A DNA stretch of 64,000 nucleotides, taken from positions 1-64,000 of the forward strand of contig NZ_VLLA01000006.1 of the NCBI RefSeq assembly GCF_007830635.1, read 5' to 3'. Of this stretch, positions 34,835 to 44,137 are shown one piece after another; within the stretch, counting starts at the first letter, position 1; each line of letters opens with the position of its first letter. The position numbers and the translations under genes are program-made. The notes below the pieces were generated by a model, which had not been told where the DNA came from, did not search any database, and was given only the letters and a program-made list of their open reading frames with translations. The DNA is from Bradyrhizobium huanghuaihaiense. GTDB lineage: Bacteria; Pseudomonadota; Alphaproteobacteria; Rhizobiales; Xanthobacteraceae.

Positions 34835-36238
34835 CTACTTCGCCATATTGATGATCTTGGCTTGAGTGTACGCCTCGAGGCCTTCTCGTCCCAATTCTTC
34901 GCCGACGCCTGATTGCTTGGCGCCACCAAAGGGAATATCGGGCGACACGTCGAGAAACTTGTTGATCCAGACAGTCCCGGTTTCGATTTTAGCTGCTACG
35001 CAGAACGCCCGATCGAGATCCTTGCCCCAGACCGTTCCGGCGAGCCCATACTCCGAGTTATTGGCACGGGCGATCGCGTCATCAACGTCAGAGTAGCGCA
35101 GCACCGGGACGACCGGGCCGAACTGCTCTTCAGTGACCAGTCGCGCATCGTCGGCGATGTCCCGGACGATGGTCGGTTGAACGAAATAGCCCTTGCGTCC
35201 GAGTACTTCGCCGCCCGCAACGATCTTACCGTTCCGTTTGGCGTCTTCGAGGAAGCCCTTTACCTTCTCAAACTGCGCTTTGTTCTGCAGCGGGCCCATC
35301 TGCGTCCCCTGCTTCAATCCGTCATCGACCACCGATTCCCGCGCGAGACGACCGAGTTCCTCGCAGATCCGATCATACTGCGACTCATGGACGTAGATGC
35401 GCTTAGCTCCGAGGCAGAGCTGCCCGGCGTTCATCATTGCCGCGACAAACAATTTTGGCGCTACTTCGACCGGGTCGACGTCATCAAGCACGATCGCGGC
35501 GTCGTTGCCCCCCAGTTCCAGGGTCAACCGCTTCAGGGTGCTTGTTGCTCCGCTCATCACCTTCTTCCCGGTGGTGGTCGAGCCAGTGAAGGCAACTTTC
35601 GTCACATCGGGATGGCTCGATAACGCCCCACCCAGATCATTGTTGTCCACGATGATGTTGATGGTACCCGGCGGCAGAATCTGCTTACAGATTTCACCGA
35701 ACAGAAGCGTCGTGAGTGGCGTGGTCGGAGCCGGCTTCGCGACCACCGTGTTGCCGGCGAGCAACGCCGGCGCCAGCTTGAGGACCAGCAGAACAACCGG
35801 GAAGTTCCATGGCACGATCGCAGCGACCACGCCAAGCGGCATGCGCTGACGCACGACCTTTCGCGTCGCATTGTCGTTCAATACTTCATACGGCAGATCG
35901 AGCTCGGCGTGATAGCGAATGATGTCTGTGGAGAAAGTGATCTCCCATACCGCTTCGGAGAGTGGCTTGCCCTGCTCCAGCGTCAGCAATCGTGCGAACT
36001 CGTCGTTTCGCGCTTCAAGGGCGTCGGCCAACCTCCCAAGGAGAGCGCCGCGCTCCCGAACCGGCTTGGCTGACCACACAGGGAACGCCGCTTTCGCAGC
36101 TGCAATCGCTTGGTCGAGCTGCGCGATATCAGCCCGTGGAGCAACCGCAAGCAGTTCTTCGTTTGCTGGGTTGATGACGTCGAGCGTTGCTGCACCAGCT
36201 ACCAACTGACCATCGATCAGTAGTTTGAATTCGTTCAT
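34835..36238 (-). CDS. NAD(P)-dependent aldehyde dehydrogenase
   Basis: A 467-residue aldehyde dehydrogenase. Catalytic cysteine C275 (NAGQLCLGAKR), general base E241 (LTLELGGND), N145 (PWNFP), K168 (VVAKPAP) and the Rossmann motif FTGSTTTGKKV are all present. The fold and lengths match the ALDH superfamily, with closest resemblance to betaine/succinate-semialdehyde type enzymes. The start at 36238 has GGAGAG 5 nt upstream and removes a non-conserved N-terminal extension. The aldehyde is unknown; the neighbouring nitrilase and GMC oxidoreductase suggest catabolism of small organic compounds. Confidence 0.9.
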   Translation of the reverse strand: MNEFKLLIDGQLVAGAATLDVINPANEELLAVAPRADIAQLDQAIAAAKAAFPVWSAKPVRERGALLGRLADALEARNDEFARLLTLEQGKPLSEAVWEITFSTDIIRYHAELDLPYEVLNDNATRKVVRQRMPLGVVAAIVPWNFPVVLLVLKLAPALLAGNTVVAKPAPTTPLTTLLFGEICKQILPPGTINIIVDNNDLGGALSSHPDVTKVAFTGSTTTGKKVMSGATSTLKRLTLELGGNDAAIVLDDVDPVEVAPKLFVAAMMNAGQLCLGAKRIYVHESQYDRICEELGRLARESVVDDGLKQGTQMGPLQNKAQFEKVKGFLEDAKRNGKIVAGGEVLGRKGYFVQPTIVRDIADDARLVTEEQFGPVVPVLRYSDVDDAIARANNSEYGLAGTVWGKDLDRAFCVAAKIETGTVWINKFLDVSPDIPFGGAKQSGVGEELGREGLEAYTQAKIINMAK

Positions 36239-36641
36239 TGTTCTCTCCTGGTCCAATCGCACTGTCGACCGCTGTCCGAACCGCGGCACGTAGAGAAGCG
36301 CTTCATCGCATCGCGCCCCGGCGCAATCATCCGGACGACACGTTCGTCGGCCGATCCCGCTAGATGTTTATCGAATGGCGACAACTCATGAGCAAGAATT
36401 GGTCACACACATGCTCCGCCTCAATCAGACCAAGGTGTCGCCGATACCTTGGGATCGATTCATCGCAACTGTTGGCTCTGCCTGGCTTCACTGGGCCGTC
36501 TTGGCGCACGCCGCCGCATCGTTGCGTCGGCGCTCGCGCGCGAGGTGCCCGCAAAATTTCCGACGACACCATGGTGCAATTGAGCCAGGCCTCGGGCCCG
36601 CCTAGCTACACATGAACGTCGGTCACTTATAGGATACAACC
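36239..36641. other. Gene-free spacer between divergent aldehyde dehydrogenase and nitrilase
   Basis: About 400 bases with overlapping short frames on both strands (for example 36375-36605 plus), none with a recognised domain or a good ribosome site. It must contain both divergent promoters. Confidence 0.4.
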
Positions 36642-37628
36642 ATGACCATCATCAAAGCAGCAGCCGTGCAGATCAGTCCGGTTCTCTACAGTCGTGAAGG
36701 CACGGCGGAGAAGATTGTCCAGAAGATCGTCGAACTCGGTCGACAGGGTGTGCAGTTCGCGACCTTCCCTGAAACCATTCTGCCCTACTATCCCTATTTC
36801 TCGTTCGTGCAGCGTCCATTTGAAGCGATCGGTCAGAACCTCGTCCTGTTCGAGCAGTCTGTGACCGTGCCGTCACCCACGACGGCAGCGATCGGCGAGG
36901 CTTGCCGGCAAGCCAATGTCGTTGTGTCCATCGGCATCAACGAACGAGATGGTGGAACGCTCTACAACACTCAACTGCTCTTCGATGCGGATGGCACCCT
37001 TATCCAGCACCGGCGCAAAATACTGCCGACCCATCACGAACGTATGATCTGGGGGCAGGGCGACGGTTCGGGGCTCAAGGCCGTCGACAGCGCGGTGGGG
37101 CGCGTGGGGCAGCTGGCATGCTGGGAGCACTACAATCCATTGGCGCGATACGCGCTGATGGCGGACGGCGAGCAGATTCATGCGGCAATGTACCCAGGCT
37201 CATTCGGCGGCGACCTCTTCGCCGAGCAGACCGAAATTAACATCAGGCAGCACGCACTGGAGTCTGCTTGCTTCGTCGTCAATGCGTGTGCCTGGCTCGA
37301 TGCGGACCAGCAAGCCCGGATCATGCAAGACACCGGTTGTCCGATTGCACCGATTTCCGGTGGCTGCTTCACGGCAATCGTCACGCCACAGGGACAACTC
37401 CTGGGACAGCCGTTGCGCTCCGATGAGGGGACGGTGATTGCGGATCTCGACTTTTCATTGATCGACAAGCGCAAGCGCCTGATGGATTCGCGTGGTCACT
37501 ATAGTCGCCCGGAATTGCTCAGTCTTCTGATCAATCGCGCACCGGCTTCGCACGTCCACGAGGTCCACGCGCAGATGTCGTCAGTTGTGCTTGAGACCGC
37601 CAATGATCCGCTTCCCGTCACGGGATGA
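36642..37628 (+). CDS. Nitrilase
   Basis: A 328-residue nitrilase-superfamily enzyme with the full catalytic set: E44 (FPETILPYYPY), K126 (RRKILPTHHER) and C160 (LACWEHYNPL). The CWEHYNPL signature and PYYPYFSF stretch are typical of true nitrilases (branch 1), which hydrolyse organic nitriles to carboxylic acids and ammonia. Length is normal. It is followed by the broken DUF302 gene and the isochorismatase-like hydrolase, on the same strand with gaps of about 40 nt, so the three probably formed one operon. Confidence 0.93.
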   Translation: MTIIKAAAVQISPVLYSREGTAEKIVQKIVELGRQGVQFATFPETILPYYPYFSFVQRPFEAIGQNLVLFEQSVTVPSPTTAAIGEACRQANVVVSIGINERDGGTLYNTQLLFDADGTLIQHRRKILPTHHERMIWGQGDGSGLKAVDSAVGRVGQLACWEHYNPLARYALMADGEQIHAAMYPGSFGGDLFAEQTEINIRQHALESACFVVNACAWLDADQQARIMQDTGCPIAPISGGCFTAIVTPQGQLLGQPLRSDEGTVIADLDFSLIDKRKRLMDSRGHYSRPELLSLLINRAPASHVHEVHAQMSSVVLETANDPLPVTG

Positions 37629-37667
37629 CGAGCGTCGCGACCGAGAACTAAGCAACCAGCGGAGAAA

Positions 37668-38221
37668 ATGATGTTTCCCGTCGCGCGTTCGGACCCAAAG
37701 AGTCTTCCCAAACCCAGTCTCAGCACCATCAGTGTCGAACACATTCGCATCGACTCGATCAAGTCTTACGCGGACACTCGGGCGACCCTGGAGGGGCTAC
37801 CTCACTTCGATGACCGCATTCGAACCCTCCTGCAGTACGGCGATATCGATAAGGTGAGATCCGCATTGCAGAAAATTCAGGGTGATGCAGGCCTCGTCAG
37901 TTTCTCGGTAGCAACCCATGGGGACTGGCTGCAAATTGTCTCCAGCAAGCGAAATGTCGTGCAGTACGTGATCGGCAATGTGCTGATCCCAACGCAAATG
38001 ACACGCACGAACTCGACGCGACCCTCTATGCGCCTCTTCGCATCGTAGTCTACGAGAATGAGTCAGGCGCCGCGACTATCGAATACGACCGACCATCGGC
38101 GCTTTTTGGTCAATTCGGCAACGAACGCGTGACTGCAGCGGCACAAGATCTTGATGAGAATATTCCACGATGTTTTGATCCGCGCCGCAACATGAATCGA
38201 TTGCATATCCGAAGGCGGTAG
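37668..38221 (+). pseudogene. DUF302 protein gene with a frameshift
   Basis: The frame from 37668 encodes the first part of a DUF302-type protein (ATRATLE is not conserved, but VRSALQKIQGDAGLVSFS and VVQYVIGNVLI are) and goes out of register near 38005, stopping at 38048. In the +1 frame from 38006 the family continues smoothly: HELDATLYAPLRIVVYENE, then ATIEYDRPSALFGQFG, to a TAG at 38219-38221. One missing base near 38005 explains both halves. The total would be about 184 residues. GGAG precedes the start. A sequencing error is the main alternative to a true mutation. Confidence 0.75.
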
Positions 38222-38268
38222 CAAGCCTGGGCCGAATGCGCGCTGAGTGCAGACAAGGAAGCAAATCG

Positions 38269-38937
38269 ATGGCTACTTACGAACCCGCGATCACGGCGCT
38301 GCTGTGCATCGACTTCTACAACGACTTCCTGAGCGTCGGCGGAAAGCTCTGGCCGTGGGTTAAGGAGGGCGCCGAGGAGGCCAACCTGCTGGAAAACCTT
38401 CGCACGATCGTTCGAGCCGCCCGTGAGGCAGGTATCGCGATCTATCACGTTCCACATCATCGCTGGGAACCCGGAGACTACGTGGATTGGAAGTATCCCT
38501 CGCCCTATCAGCTCGGCGCGGCGGAACGGCAAGCCTTTGCAAAGAATAGTTGGGGCGGGACGTTTCACAAAGACTTCCAGGTCGAGGTGGGCGATATAGT
38601 TGCAACCGAGCACTGGGCGTCGAGCGGCTTTCCCAACACGGATCTAGAACACCAGCTCAAGCGATACGGCAAGGAGAAGATCATCTGCACGGGCTTGTTG
38701 GCGAACACCTGCGTCGAAGCGACGGCCCGTATTGGAATGGAACTCGGCTTCCACGTTACGTTGGTACGTGATGGGACGGCAGCGCGCTCACATGAAGCCC
38801 TGCATGCTATGCTGGACATCGACGGCCCGACCTTTGCTCACGAGATCCTGACGACCGCCGAGTTGGTTTCCGCTATCCGGGCTTCCGCGTCCGCTGGCGA
38901 AATGTCTGCAGGACAGGCGAGTTCAAAGCCGCTATAG
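38269..38937 (+). CDS. Isochorismatase-like cysteine hydrolase
   Basis: A 222-residue alpha/beta hydrolase of the isochorismatase/nicotinamidase superfamily. The aspartate is D15 (CIDFYNDF) and the nucleophile cysteine is C148 (LLANTCVEATAR). The residue usually lysine in the catalytic triad is glutamate here (VATEHWASSGF, about 111-121), so it belongs to a subgroup without the nicotinamidase triad. The substrate is unknown. The start at 38269 has AAGGAA 8 nt upstream. It follows the nitrilase and the broken DUF302 gene. Confidence 0.85.
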   Translation: MATYEPAITALLCIDFYNDFLSVGGKLWPWVKEGAEEANLLENLRTIVRAAREAGIAIYHVPHHRWEPGDYVDWKYPSPYQLGAAERQAFAKNSWGGTFHKDFQVEVGDIVATEHWASSGFPNTDLEHQLKRYGKEKIICTGLLANTCVEATARIGMELGFHVTLVRDGTAARSHEALHAMLDIDGPTFAHEILTTAELVSAIRASASAGEMSAGQASSKPL

Positions 38938-39011
38938 CCGGTCATACGCGGGTAAGGAATTTCGCAGGCCCGTGGCGCTCTGGCGTTCGTCCCACACGCA
39001 TCCTCAGGCTA

Positions 39012-39650
39012 TTAGGGTGAGTGAAGCCAAACGCACGATGGAGAAAAGTGCTCTCGTAGCGCTCGATCCGCCCCGGCTCTCGCTTCGGTGACTGCCTCCT
39101 GGTCAAGGGATGATCCTTCAACGGAGAAGAACGTGACGTCAGTAAAGCCAATAACGCCTAGCACAGTTCTCATGTACGGGGTTAAAAAGTCCGGCTGACG
39201 CGCCAGCCCGCCGGAGTATCTGCCGCCCGAGGACACCGCAACATAGACCGGGCGATCGCGCAGTATCCCCTTGTAGCCTTCCTTTGTCGCGTTGAACGTA
39301 CGGCGTACTCGCACGATGTGATCGACCCAGGCCTTCAGCGCCGATGGAATGGTGAAGTTGTGCATGGGAGTTCCGATGACCACGTAATCCGAGTGCTCTA
39401 GCTCTTGAATGAGTTCGTCAGATCGAGCCATGGTGCCCTCTGGAAATCGCTCGGCTGACGATTGCCGAGTGCATCCAAGTGCCGTCGCGTAACTTTCATC
39501 TATATGCGGGATCGCGCCGGCACCGATTACTCGATCCACCACTACTGCCGCTGGCTCCCGCTCAAGCAAGTATTTGATAATCTTCCGAGACAATATGTAA
39601 CTCTCAGAGGTGTCTCCGCGAGGGCTGCAAATGACATGAAGGATTTTCAT
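39012..39650 (-). CDS. FMN-dependent NADH-azoreductase/quinone reductase (copy 2)
   Basis: A 212-residue AzoR-family flavodoxin-fold enzyme, clearly paralogous to the gene at 29037 and similar from start (MKILHVICSPRG) to about residue 200. It keeps HIDESYATALG, TPMHNFTIPSALKAWVDH and VAVSSGGRYSGG. Tails differ, so the duplication is old. No MocR regulator lies next to this copy. A short dyad (CAAGTC/GACTTG) lies about 95 nt upstream. Confidence 0.88.
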   Translation of the reverse strand: MKILHVICSPRGDTSESYILSRKIIKYLLEREPAAVVVDRVIGAGAIPHIDESYATALGCTRQSSAERFPEGTMARSDELIQELEHSDYVVIGTPMHNFTIPSALKAWVDHIVRVRRTFNATKEGYKGILRDRPVYVAVSSGGRYSGGLARQPDFLTPYMRTVLGVIGFTDVTFFSVEGSSLDQEAVTEARAGADRALREHFSPSCVWLHSP

Positions 39651-39744
39651 TATTGTCTCTCTCAGGTTCTAGAAGCGTTAGAAGACTCGCACCCTGAAAG
39701 ACATAATCCTCTTCAAGCCTGCCTCTATTGCACCATGGTATCGT

Positions 39745-39759
39745 CAAGTCGCTGACTTG
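39745..39759. promoter_or_regulatory. Short perfect dyad upstream of azoreductase copy 2
   Basis: CAAGTC (39745-39750), spacer GCT, GACTTG (39754-39759). It sits between the azoreductase gene and the two-component operon, in a 250-nt gap. It could be an operator for either; the evidence is only symmetry and position. Confidence 0.3.
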
Positions 39760-39902
39760 CCGAGCCCACGTACAACCGGCCACGGGGGTTCGGATCACAA
39801 ACGGCAGTCGGCTCTCGCCTTTTGGGAAGCGTCCACGGATCCAGAGGCAACCTAAGAACTTTGAAGAAGGCCCCCGTCGCCGTTGAAAAGCACAGATCCG
39901 TA

Positions 39903-40532
39903 CTAAGAGGACCCGTCCTGACCAAGACGGAGCTTGGCGGCCATCGTTGCTAGATCAACAAGCGAGCCAGCCTGCATCTTCCTCATGACCCGCCCTCGAT
40001 GCGCCTTCACCGTGATTTCGCTGATACCAAGATCGAACGCAACTTGCTTATTCAACCGGCCAGTCGTCACCAACGACATGACCTCTCGTTCGCGTTGACT
40101 GAGCATCCGGTATCGATCGGCTATGACTTGAACTTCGACTGCCTGATCAATTAACGCGCGGCTATGCTCAATGGCGTTACGAATGGCCTCGAGCAGAGCA
40201 TCGTCGGAGAATGGCTTGGTCAAGAATTCGACCGCACCGGCTTTCATTGCCCGCACGGACGTCGGCACGTCCCCGTATCCGGTAATAAAAATGATTGGCA
40301 TGTCCGTGCGATCACCCGCCACGCGAACTTGAAGATCGAGACCATTCAAATCGGGCAAATTGACATCAAGGATAAGACAGCTGGGAGCCTGCACTCGCGG
40401 ATGAGAAAGGAACCCTTGAGCTGATGAGAAGGTCTCCGGTCGCCAACCGGCCGAACTAATCATCAATTCCAATGACTCGCGCACTGAAATATCGTCGTCG
40501 ACAACAAAAACGATCGGTAGGGTGTGCGACAT
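39903..40532 (-). CDS. FixJ/NarL-type response regulator
   Basis: A 209-residue regulator. The receiver domain is about 5-125, with the acid pocket VDDD (11-14), phospho-acceptor D56 (LILDVNLP), T/S in FITGYG and lysine in LTKPFSD. A LuxR-type HTH at about 148-205 (LSQREREVMSLVTTGRLNKQV) binds DNA after phosphorylation. Three possible starts lie within 18 nt; the ATG at 40532 begins at the usual place for a FixJ-type receiver. It is the last gene of the kinase operon, 31 nt after the receiver-only gene. Confidence 0.92.
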   Translation of the reverse strand: MSHTLPIVFVVDDDISVRESLELMISSAGWRPETFSSAQGFLSHPRVQAPSCLILDVNLPDLNGLDLQVRVAGDRTDMPIIFITGYGDVPTSVRAMKAGAVEFLTKPFSDDALLEAIRNAIEHSRALIDQAVEVQVIADRYRMLSQREREVMSLVTTGRLNKQVAFDLGISEITVKAHRGRVMRKMQAGSLVDLATMAAKLRLGQDGSS

Positions 40533-40563
40533 GAATGACATCCAGGACAAGCGCTCTGCTAAT

Positions 40564-40974
40564 TTACCGTACCTTCCCGCATTCGATGGTACTACGCGGC
40601 ATTCTGCTCACACGAAGCGCAAGATCGATGGCATCGCGCAAGGAGGCGTCACTGAACGGCTTGAGCAGACATTCCACCGCGCCTTCTGCCATTGCGCGTG
40701 GCCGGACTGTCTCGTCACCGTGACCAGTAATGAAGACGATCGGAACGTCTTGCCGGCGTAACCGGAGTTCTCGCTGTAGGTCCGGCCCGGACATTCCCGG
40801 CATAGCCATGTCCAGAATCAAGCAGCTCGTGAGATCGATATGGTCGGAAACAAGAAACTCCTCGGCTGACGAAAACGCTTCGGCAGCGAAACCGAATTCC
40901 CTCAGCAAGTCTGGCAGCGATTCACGTACCGATTCGTCGTCATCGACAATCGAAACGAGCAAACGGCTCGTCAT
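40564..40974 (-). CDS. Single-domain (receiver-only) response regulator
   Basis: A 136-residue receiver with no output domain. The acid pocket is VDDDE, the phospho-acceptor is D55 (LILDMAMPG), and the switch residues are in FITGHGDE and LLKPFSD. Its ATG shares one base with the stop of the kinase gene (TAATG), and AGGAG lies inside the kinase end, so it is translationally coupled. It may act as a phosphate sink, or as a relay between the kinase and the FixJ-type regulator. Confidence 0.92.
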   Translation of the reverse strand: MTSRLLVSIVDDDESVRESLPDLLREFGFAAEAFSSAEEFLVSDHIDLTSCLILDMAMPGMSGPDLQRELRLRRQDVPIVFITGHGDETVRPRAMAEGAVECLLKPFSDASLRDAIDLALRVSRMPRSTIECGKVR

Positions 40975-43769
40975 TAAAGGCTCCTCATCGCTTGGTCCCG
41001 CGTGGCCGGGCCCCAATTAGCGTTTAGCTCGTGGTTCCCCGCACTCCCAAGCTCAAGTGGGATAGAAAAGGAAACGGAGGCGCCATGGGTATCATTTGGT
41101 TGCGCCCACAGCCGCCCATGATGATTTTCGATAATGGACCGGCTGACCGACAAGCCGATCCCCATGCCGGCTTCCTTCGTTGTGAAGAAAGCATCAAAGA
41201 TCCTGTGCAGGTCGTGCGAGGCGAAGCCAACTCCTTCGTCTTTCACGGTAAGGCGCACGCTCCCCGTATCGCGTTCGGTTTTGACGATGAGCCGCTTTGG
41301 GCGATTGTCGATGCCGCCCATCGCATCCGACGCATTGCGAACCAAGTTCAGGATAACCTGCTGAAGCTGGACGCGATCCCCCATGATGGCCGGAAGGCAA
41401 TCGTCGAAATCGGTCTCAAGAATAATTCGATTCCTCTTGAGCTCGTTCAGCAGCAGCGCAATGACCTCTTGCGTCGCTTCATTGAGGTGAACTCGCTCCA
41501 TCGAAAATCGGCGTTTGCCGAAGAGCGCCCGTAGTCGAACGATCACGTCGGAAGCACGCTTCCCATCCCGCATGGTTCGTCGCGCGGTCTCGCGCGCTCC
41601 GTCAACATTGGGTGGATCCGCGGCCAGCATCCGCAGACAGGTGCTGGCATTGGTGAGAATGCCCGACAAGGGCTGGTTAACTTCATGCGCGATCGAAGCC
41701 GTCAACGCTCCAAGGCTGGCGATTCTCGATACGCGGGCAAGCTCCGATCTGACGTCCTCAAGTGCCTCCTCCGAAATGCGGCGCTTGGTGACGTCCTGCA
41801 CGGCGCCGACGTATTCGAGCTGACCACTTCGGTTCCGGATCGCATGAGCGACGAGATGAAGGTATTTGACCGACTGATCGGGCATAAGCAGCCGGTGCTC
41901 GTACTCGAAATCCTCTGCCTCCGCGCTCACCCGGGCGATCATATCCTTCATCAGCGAGATGTCGTCGGGGTGAACTCGCGATCCAATGAGCTGAAGCGTC
42001 ACCGGAATCGCTTGGTCAAACTCAAAAATGCGATAAACCTGCTCTGACCAAATGATCTCTCCGGTCGCGACGCACCATGAGAAACTGCCGGTCTTGCTTA
42101 GGTGCTGGGCTTCCGTGAGAAACGCTCCACTTCGCTGCAGTGCCTCTTCCGATCGCCTGCGTTCCGTGATGTCGCGCAGGTAGCACGTAAACGAAGGTGG
42201 TCCCTCCAGAGGAATACGAGAGATCGCGAGCTCGACGGGGAATTCGCTGCCGTCTGCGCGTACGGCCGTCATCTCAACTCGTTTGCCGATCAATCGTGTT
42301 TCACCCGTCTTCAGATATCTAGCCATGCCTTGCCGATGCTTCTTCCGCAGAGCTGGAGGAATGATGGCAGCCGCCAATTCCCGACCGACGATCTCGCTAC
42401 GGGGATATCCGAAGGTGCGTTCAGCGGCCGGGTTGAACTCGATTACTCGCCCTTCGTGATCCATCGTGATGATACAATCGAGCGCAGCGTCCAAGATCGC
42501 GGCCTTCCGCGCTTCACTTTGCTTCAACGCGGTGTCGCTCTGCGAGCGCTCGATGGCTATGCTGGCGACGTGCGAAAATTGGGCGATAAGATCCTGTTGT
42601 TCTCGGGTGGGCGTGCGCGGCTTGTCGTAGTAGATCGCGAAGGCGCCGGCAACCTTGCCCATCGTCGACGTGATTGGTGTTGACCAGCACGCTTGAAGCC
42701 CATGCGCCATGGCCATTGGGCACCAGGCATGCGCCGCCCATCGTGTTTCCAGCGTGAGATTGGCGGCGACCACCTGTTCGTTCAGATGCGCGGCCATCGC
42801 GCAGGGGCCTGAATCGGCATTTACCGGGCGGCCAATGATTGAGTTGATGAAGGTGGCCGGAAGGCTAGGCGCGGCGCCGTGTTCAAGCCGCGTGCCGGTT
42901 GGGTCGACCAGCACCACGCTGCAATAGCAGCCCTCGCTCGTAGTCTCAACGAGGCGGCACAGTGCCACTAGAATGTCCGACATTGAACTGCCGGCGGCCG
43001 CCATTTCCAGCAGTTGCTTTTCGCCCAAGAGTAGCGACTCAGCACGCCTCCGGTCATCGATATCGCTCTCGATCATGTACCATCGTACAATTTGTCCGCG
43101 CGCGTCCCTGCGGGGCATTCCACGCACGTGAAACCATCGATAAACGCCGTCAGCGCGTCGCATACGCTGCTCGACATCGTACGGCTCCCCCGTGGCTATC
43201 GATCGGTCCCAAGCCACTCTTACCGAAGGGAGATCGTCGGGGTGAACCAGACTTCCTGTCCTCCAGCCCTTTAGATCCTCGAGCGTCGTCCCAACATAGT
43301 CGAGGACATGCTGATTGACACTCTCGAGTTCGCCCGCCGGTGTCATGAAGAATACCATCGCAGGAATGGTGTCGGAAATGGATCGATAAAGACTCTCGCT
43401 CGCCCGACCAAGCCTCCCTCGGTCCTCGATATCAATATTCAGTCCGATCCATTTGACGATTTTTTCGGGCCCGTCGACTAACGGTCGAACTCGGATAGTG
43501 AACCAGTGGTATTCTCCGTCGCAGCGACGCAGGCGCGCTTCCATCGCGCTTTCCACGCCGGCTATCAGAATCGACCGCCAGCGCTCTAGCAGACCGGGTA
43601 GATCTTCCGGATGGACGGCACGCCGCCAACCGGCCCCCACTAGCTGGCCAGCATCAAGACCGGTGTACTCACACCAGCGACGGCTGACGTGATCTACATT
43701 TCCATCAGATAACGCCGTCCAAACCAATCCTGGAAGCGCATCGAGTACAGGACTGAGGTCGTTCTCCAT
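40974..43769 (-). CDS. Multi-PAS/GAF sensor histidine kinase
   Basis: A 931-residue cytosolic kinase. Domains in order: PAS at about 1-115, PAS at 125-240, GAF at 250-410, PAS at 420-540, PAS at 545-665, HisKA at about 680-750 with phospho-histidine H695 (SIAHEVNQP), and HATPase at about 800-905 (N box NLVRNASDA, G boxes DEGVGF and GMGIGL). It has no transmembrane segments and no attached receiver. The signal is unknown. It heads an operon with two response regulators and is divergent from the GMC oxidoreductase gene. Confidence 0.93.
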   Translation of the reverse strand: MENDLSPVLDALPGLVWTALSDGNVDHVSRRWCEYTGLDAGQLVGAGWRRAVHPEDLPGLLERWRSILIAGVESAMEARLRRCDGEYHWFTIRVRPLVDGPEKIVKWIGLNIDIEDRGRLGRASESLYRSISDTIPAMVFFMTPAGELESVNQHVLDYVGTTLEDLKGWRTGSLVHPDDLPSVRVAWDRSIATGEPYDVEQRMRRADGVYRWFHVRGMPRRDARGQIVRWYMIESDIDDRRRAESLLLGEKQLLEMAAAGSSMSDILVALCRLVETTSEGCYCSVVLVDPTGTRLEHGAAPSLPATFINSIIGRPVNADSGPCAMAAHLNEQVVAANLTLETRWAAHAWCPMAMAHGLQACWSTPITSTMGKVAGAFAIYYDKPRTPTREQQDLIAQFSHVASIAIERSQSDTALKQSEARKAAILDAALDCIITMDHEGRVIEFNPAAERTFGYPRSEIVGRELAAAIIPPALRKKHRQGMARYLKTGETRLIGKRVEMTAVRADGSEFPVELAISRIPLEGPPSFTCYLRDITERRRSEEALQRSGAFLTEAQHLSKTGSFSWCVATGEIIWSEQVYRIFEFDQAIPVTLQLIGSRVHPDDISLMKDMIARVSAEAEDFEYEHRLLMPDQSVKYLHLVAHAIRNRSGQLEYVGAVQDVTKRRISEEALEDVRSELARVSRIASLGALTASIAHEVNQPLSGILTNASTCLRMLAADPPNVDGARETARRTMRDGKRASDVIVRLRALFGKRRFSMERVHLNEATQEVIALLLNELKRNRIILETDFDDCLPAIMGDRVQLQQVILNLVRNASDAMGGIDNRPKRLIVKTERDTGSVRLTVKDEGVGFASHDLHRIFDAFFTTKEAGMGIGLSVSRSIIENHHGRLWAQPNDTHGASVSFSIPLELGSAGNHELNANWGPATRDQAMRSL

Positions 43770-44137
43770 GGGGCTCGTTCCTGACGGTCACCGTGGCAGA
43801 ATAATGCGTCGGGAAGCCACGCGGGGTCGATGATACCTTGGTGTTGGTTCAAAGATCGCCGCTCCGGCTTTGAGCAGAAGCCTACTCCCTGGCCTGCTCG
43901 ATCGACAATCGATTTTGTCCGCGATCTTCGGGATTTACTGGCATCGGCGAAGGCCCTTGCATGGGCCGACGACTGACGATCGCACGACTTGTCGACTTAA
44001 ACGGCAGACGGCTGGCGACACCTTCGTGCAATGGATTCATTGCCGATACCCGTTAAATCGAACGTAAGCCGATAAACCGTCGCTTCCTTGTTTTTCGCAA
44101 TCGGCGCCGAAGCAAAAGCTCCCTGCTGGAGTGCGTC
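43770..44137. other. Intergenic region upstream of the kinase and GMC genes
   Basis: About 370 bases separating two divergent genes. No domain-bearing frame, tRNA or clear palindrome is seen. Both promoters should lie here; no close match to TTGACA/TATAAT is evident. Confidence 0.4.

Noticed and set aside
34724..34912. 62-codon plus-strand frame before the aldehyde dehydrogenase end
   Set aside because: Overlaps the dehydrogenase C-terminus antisense and has no features.
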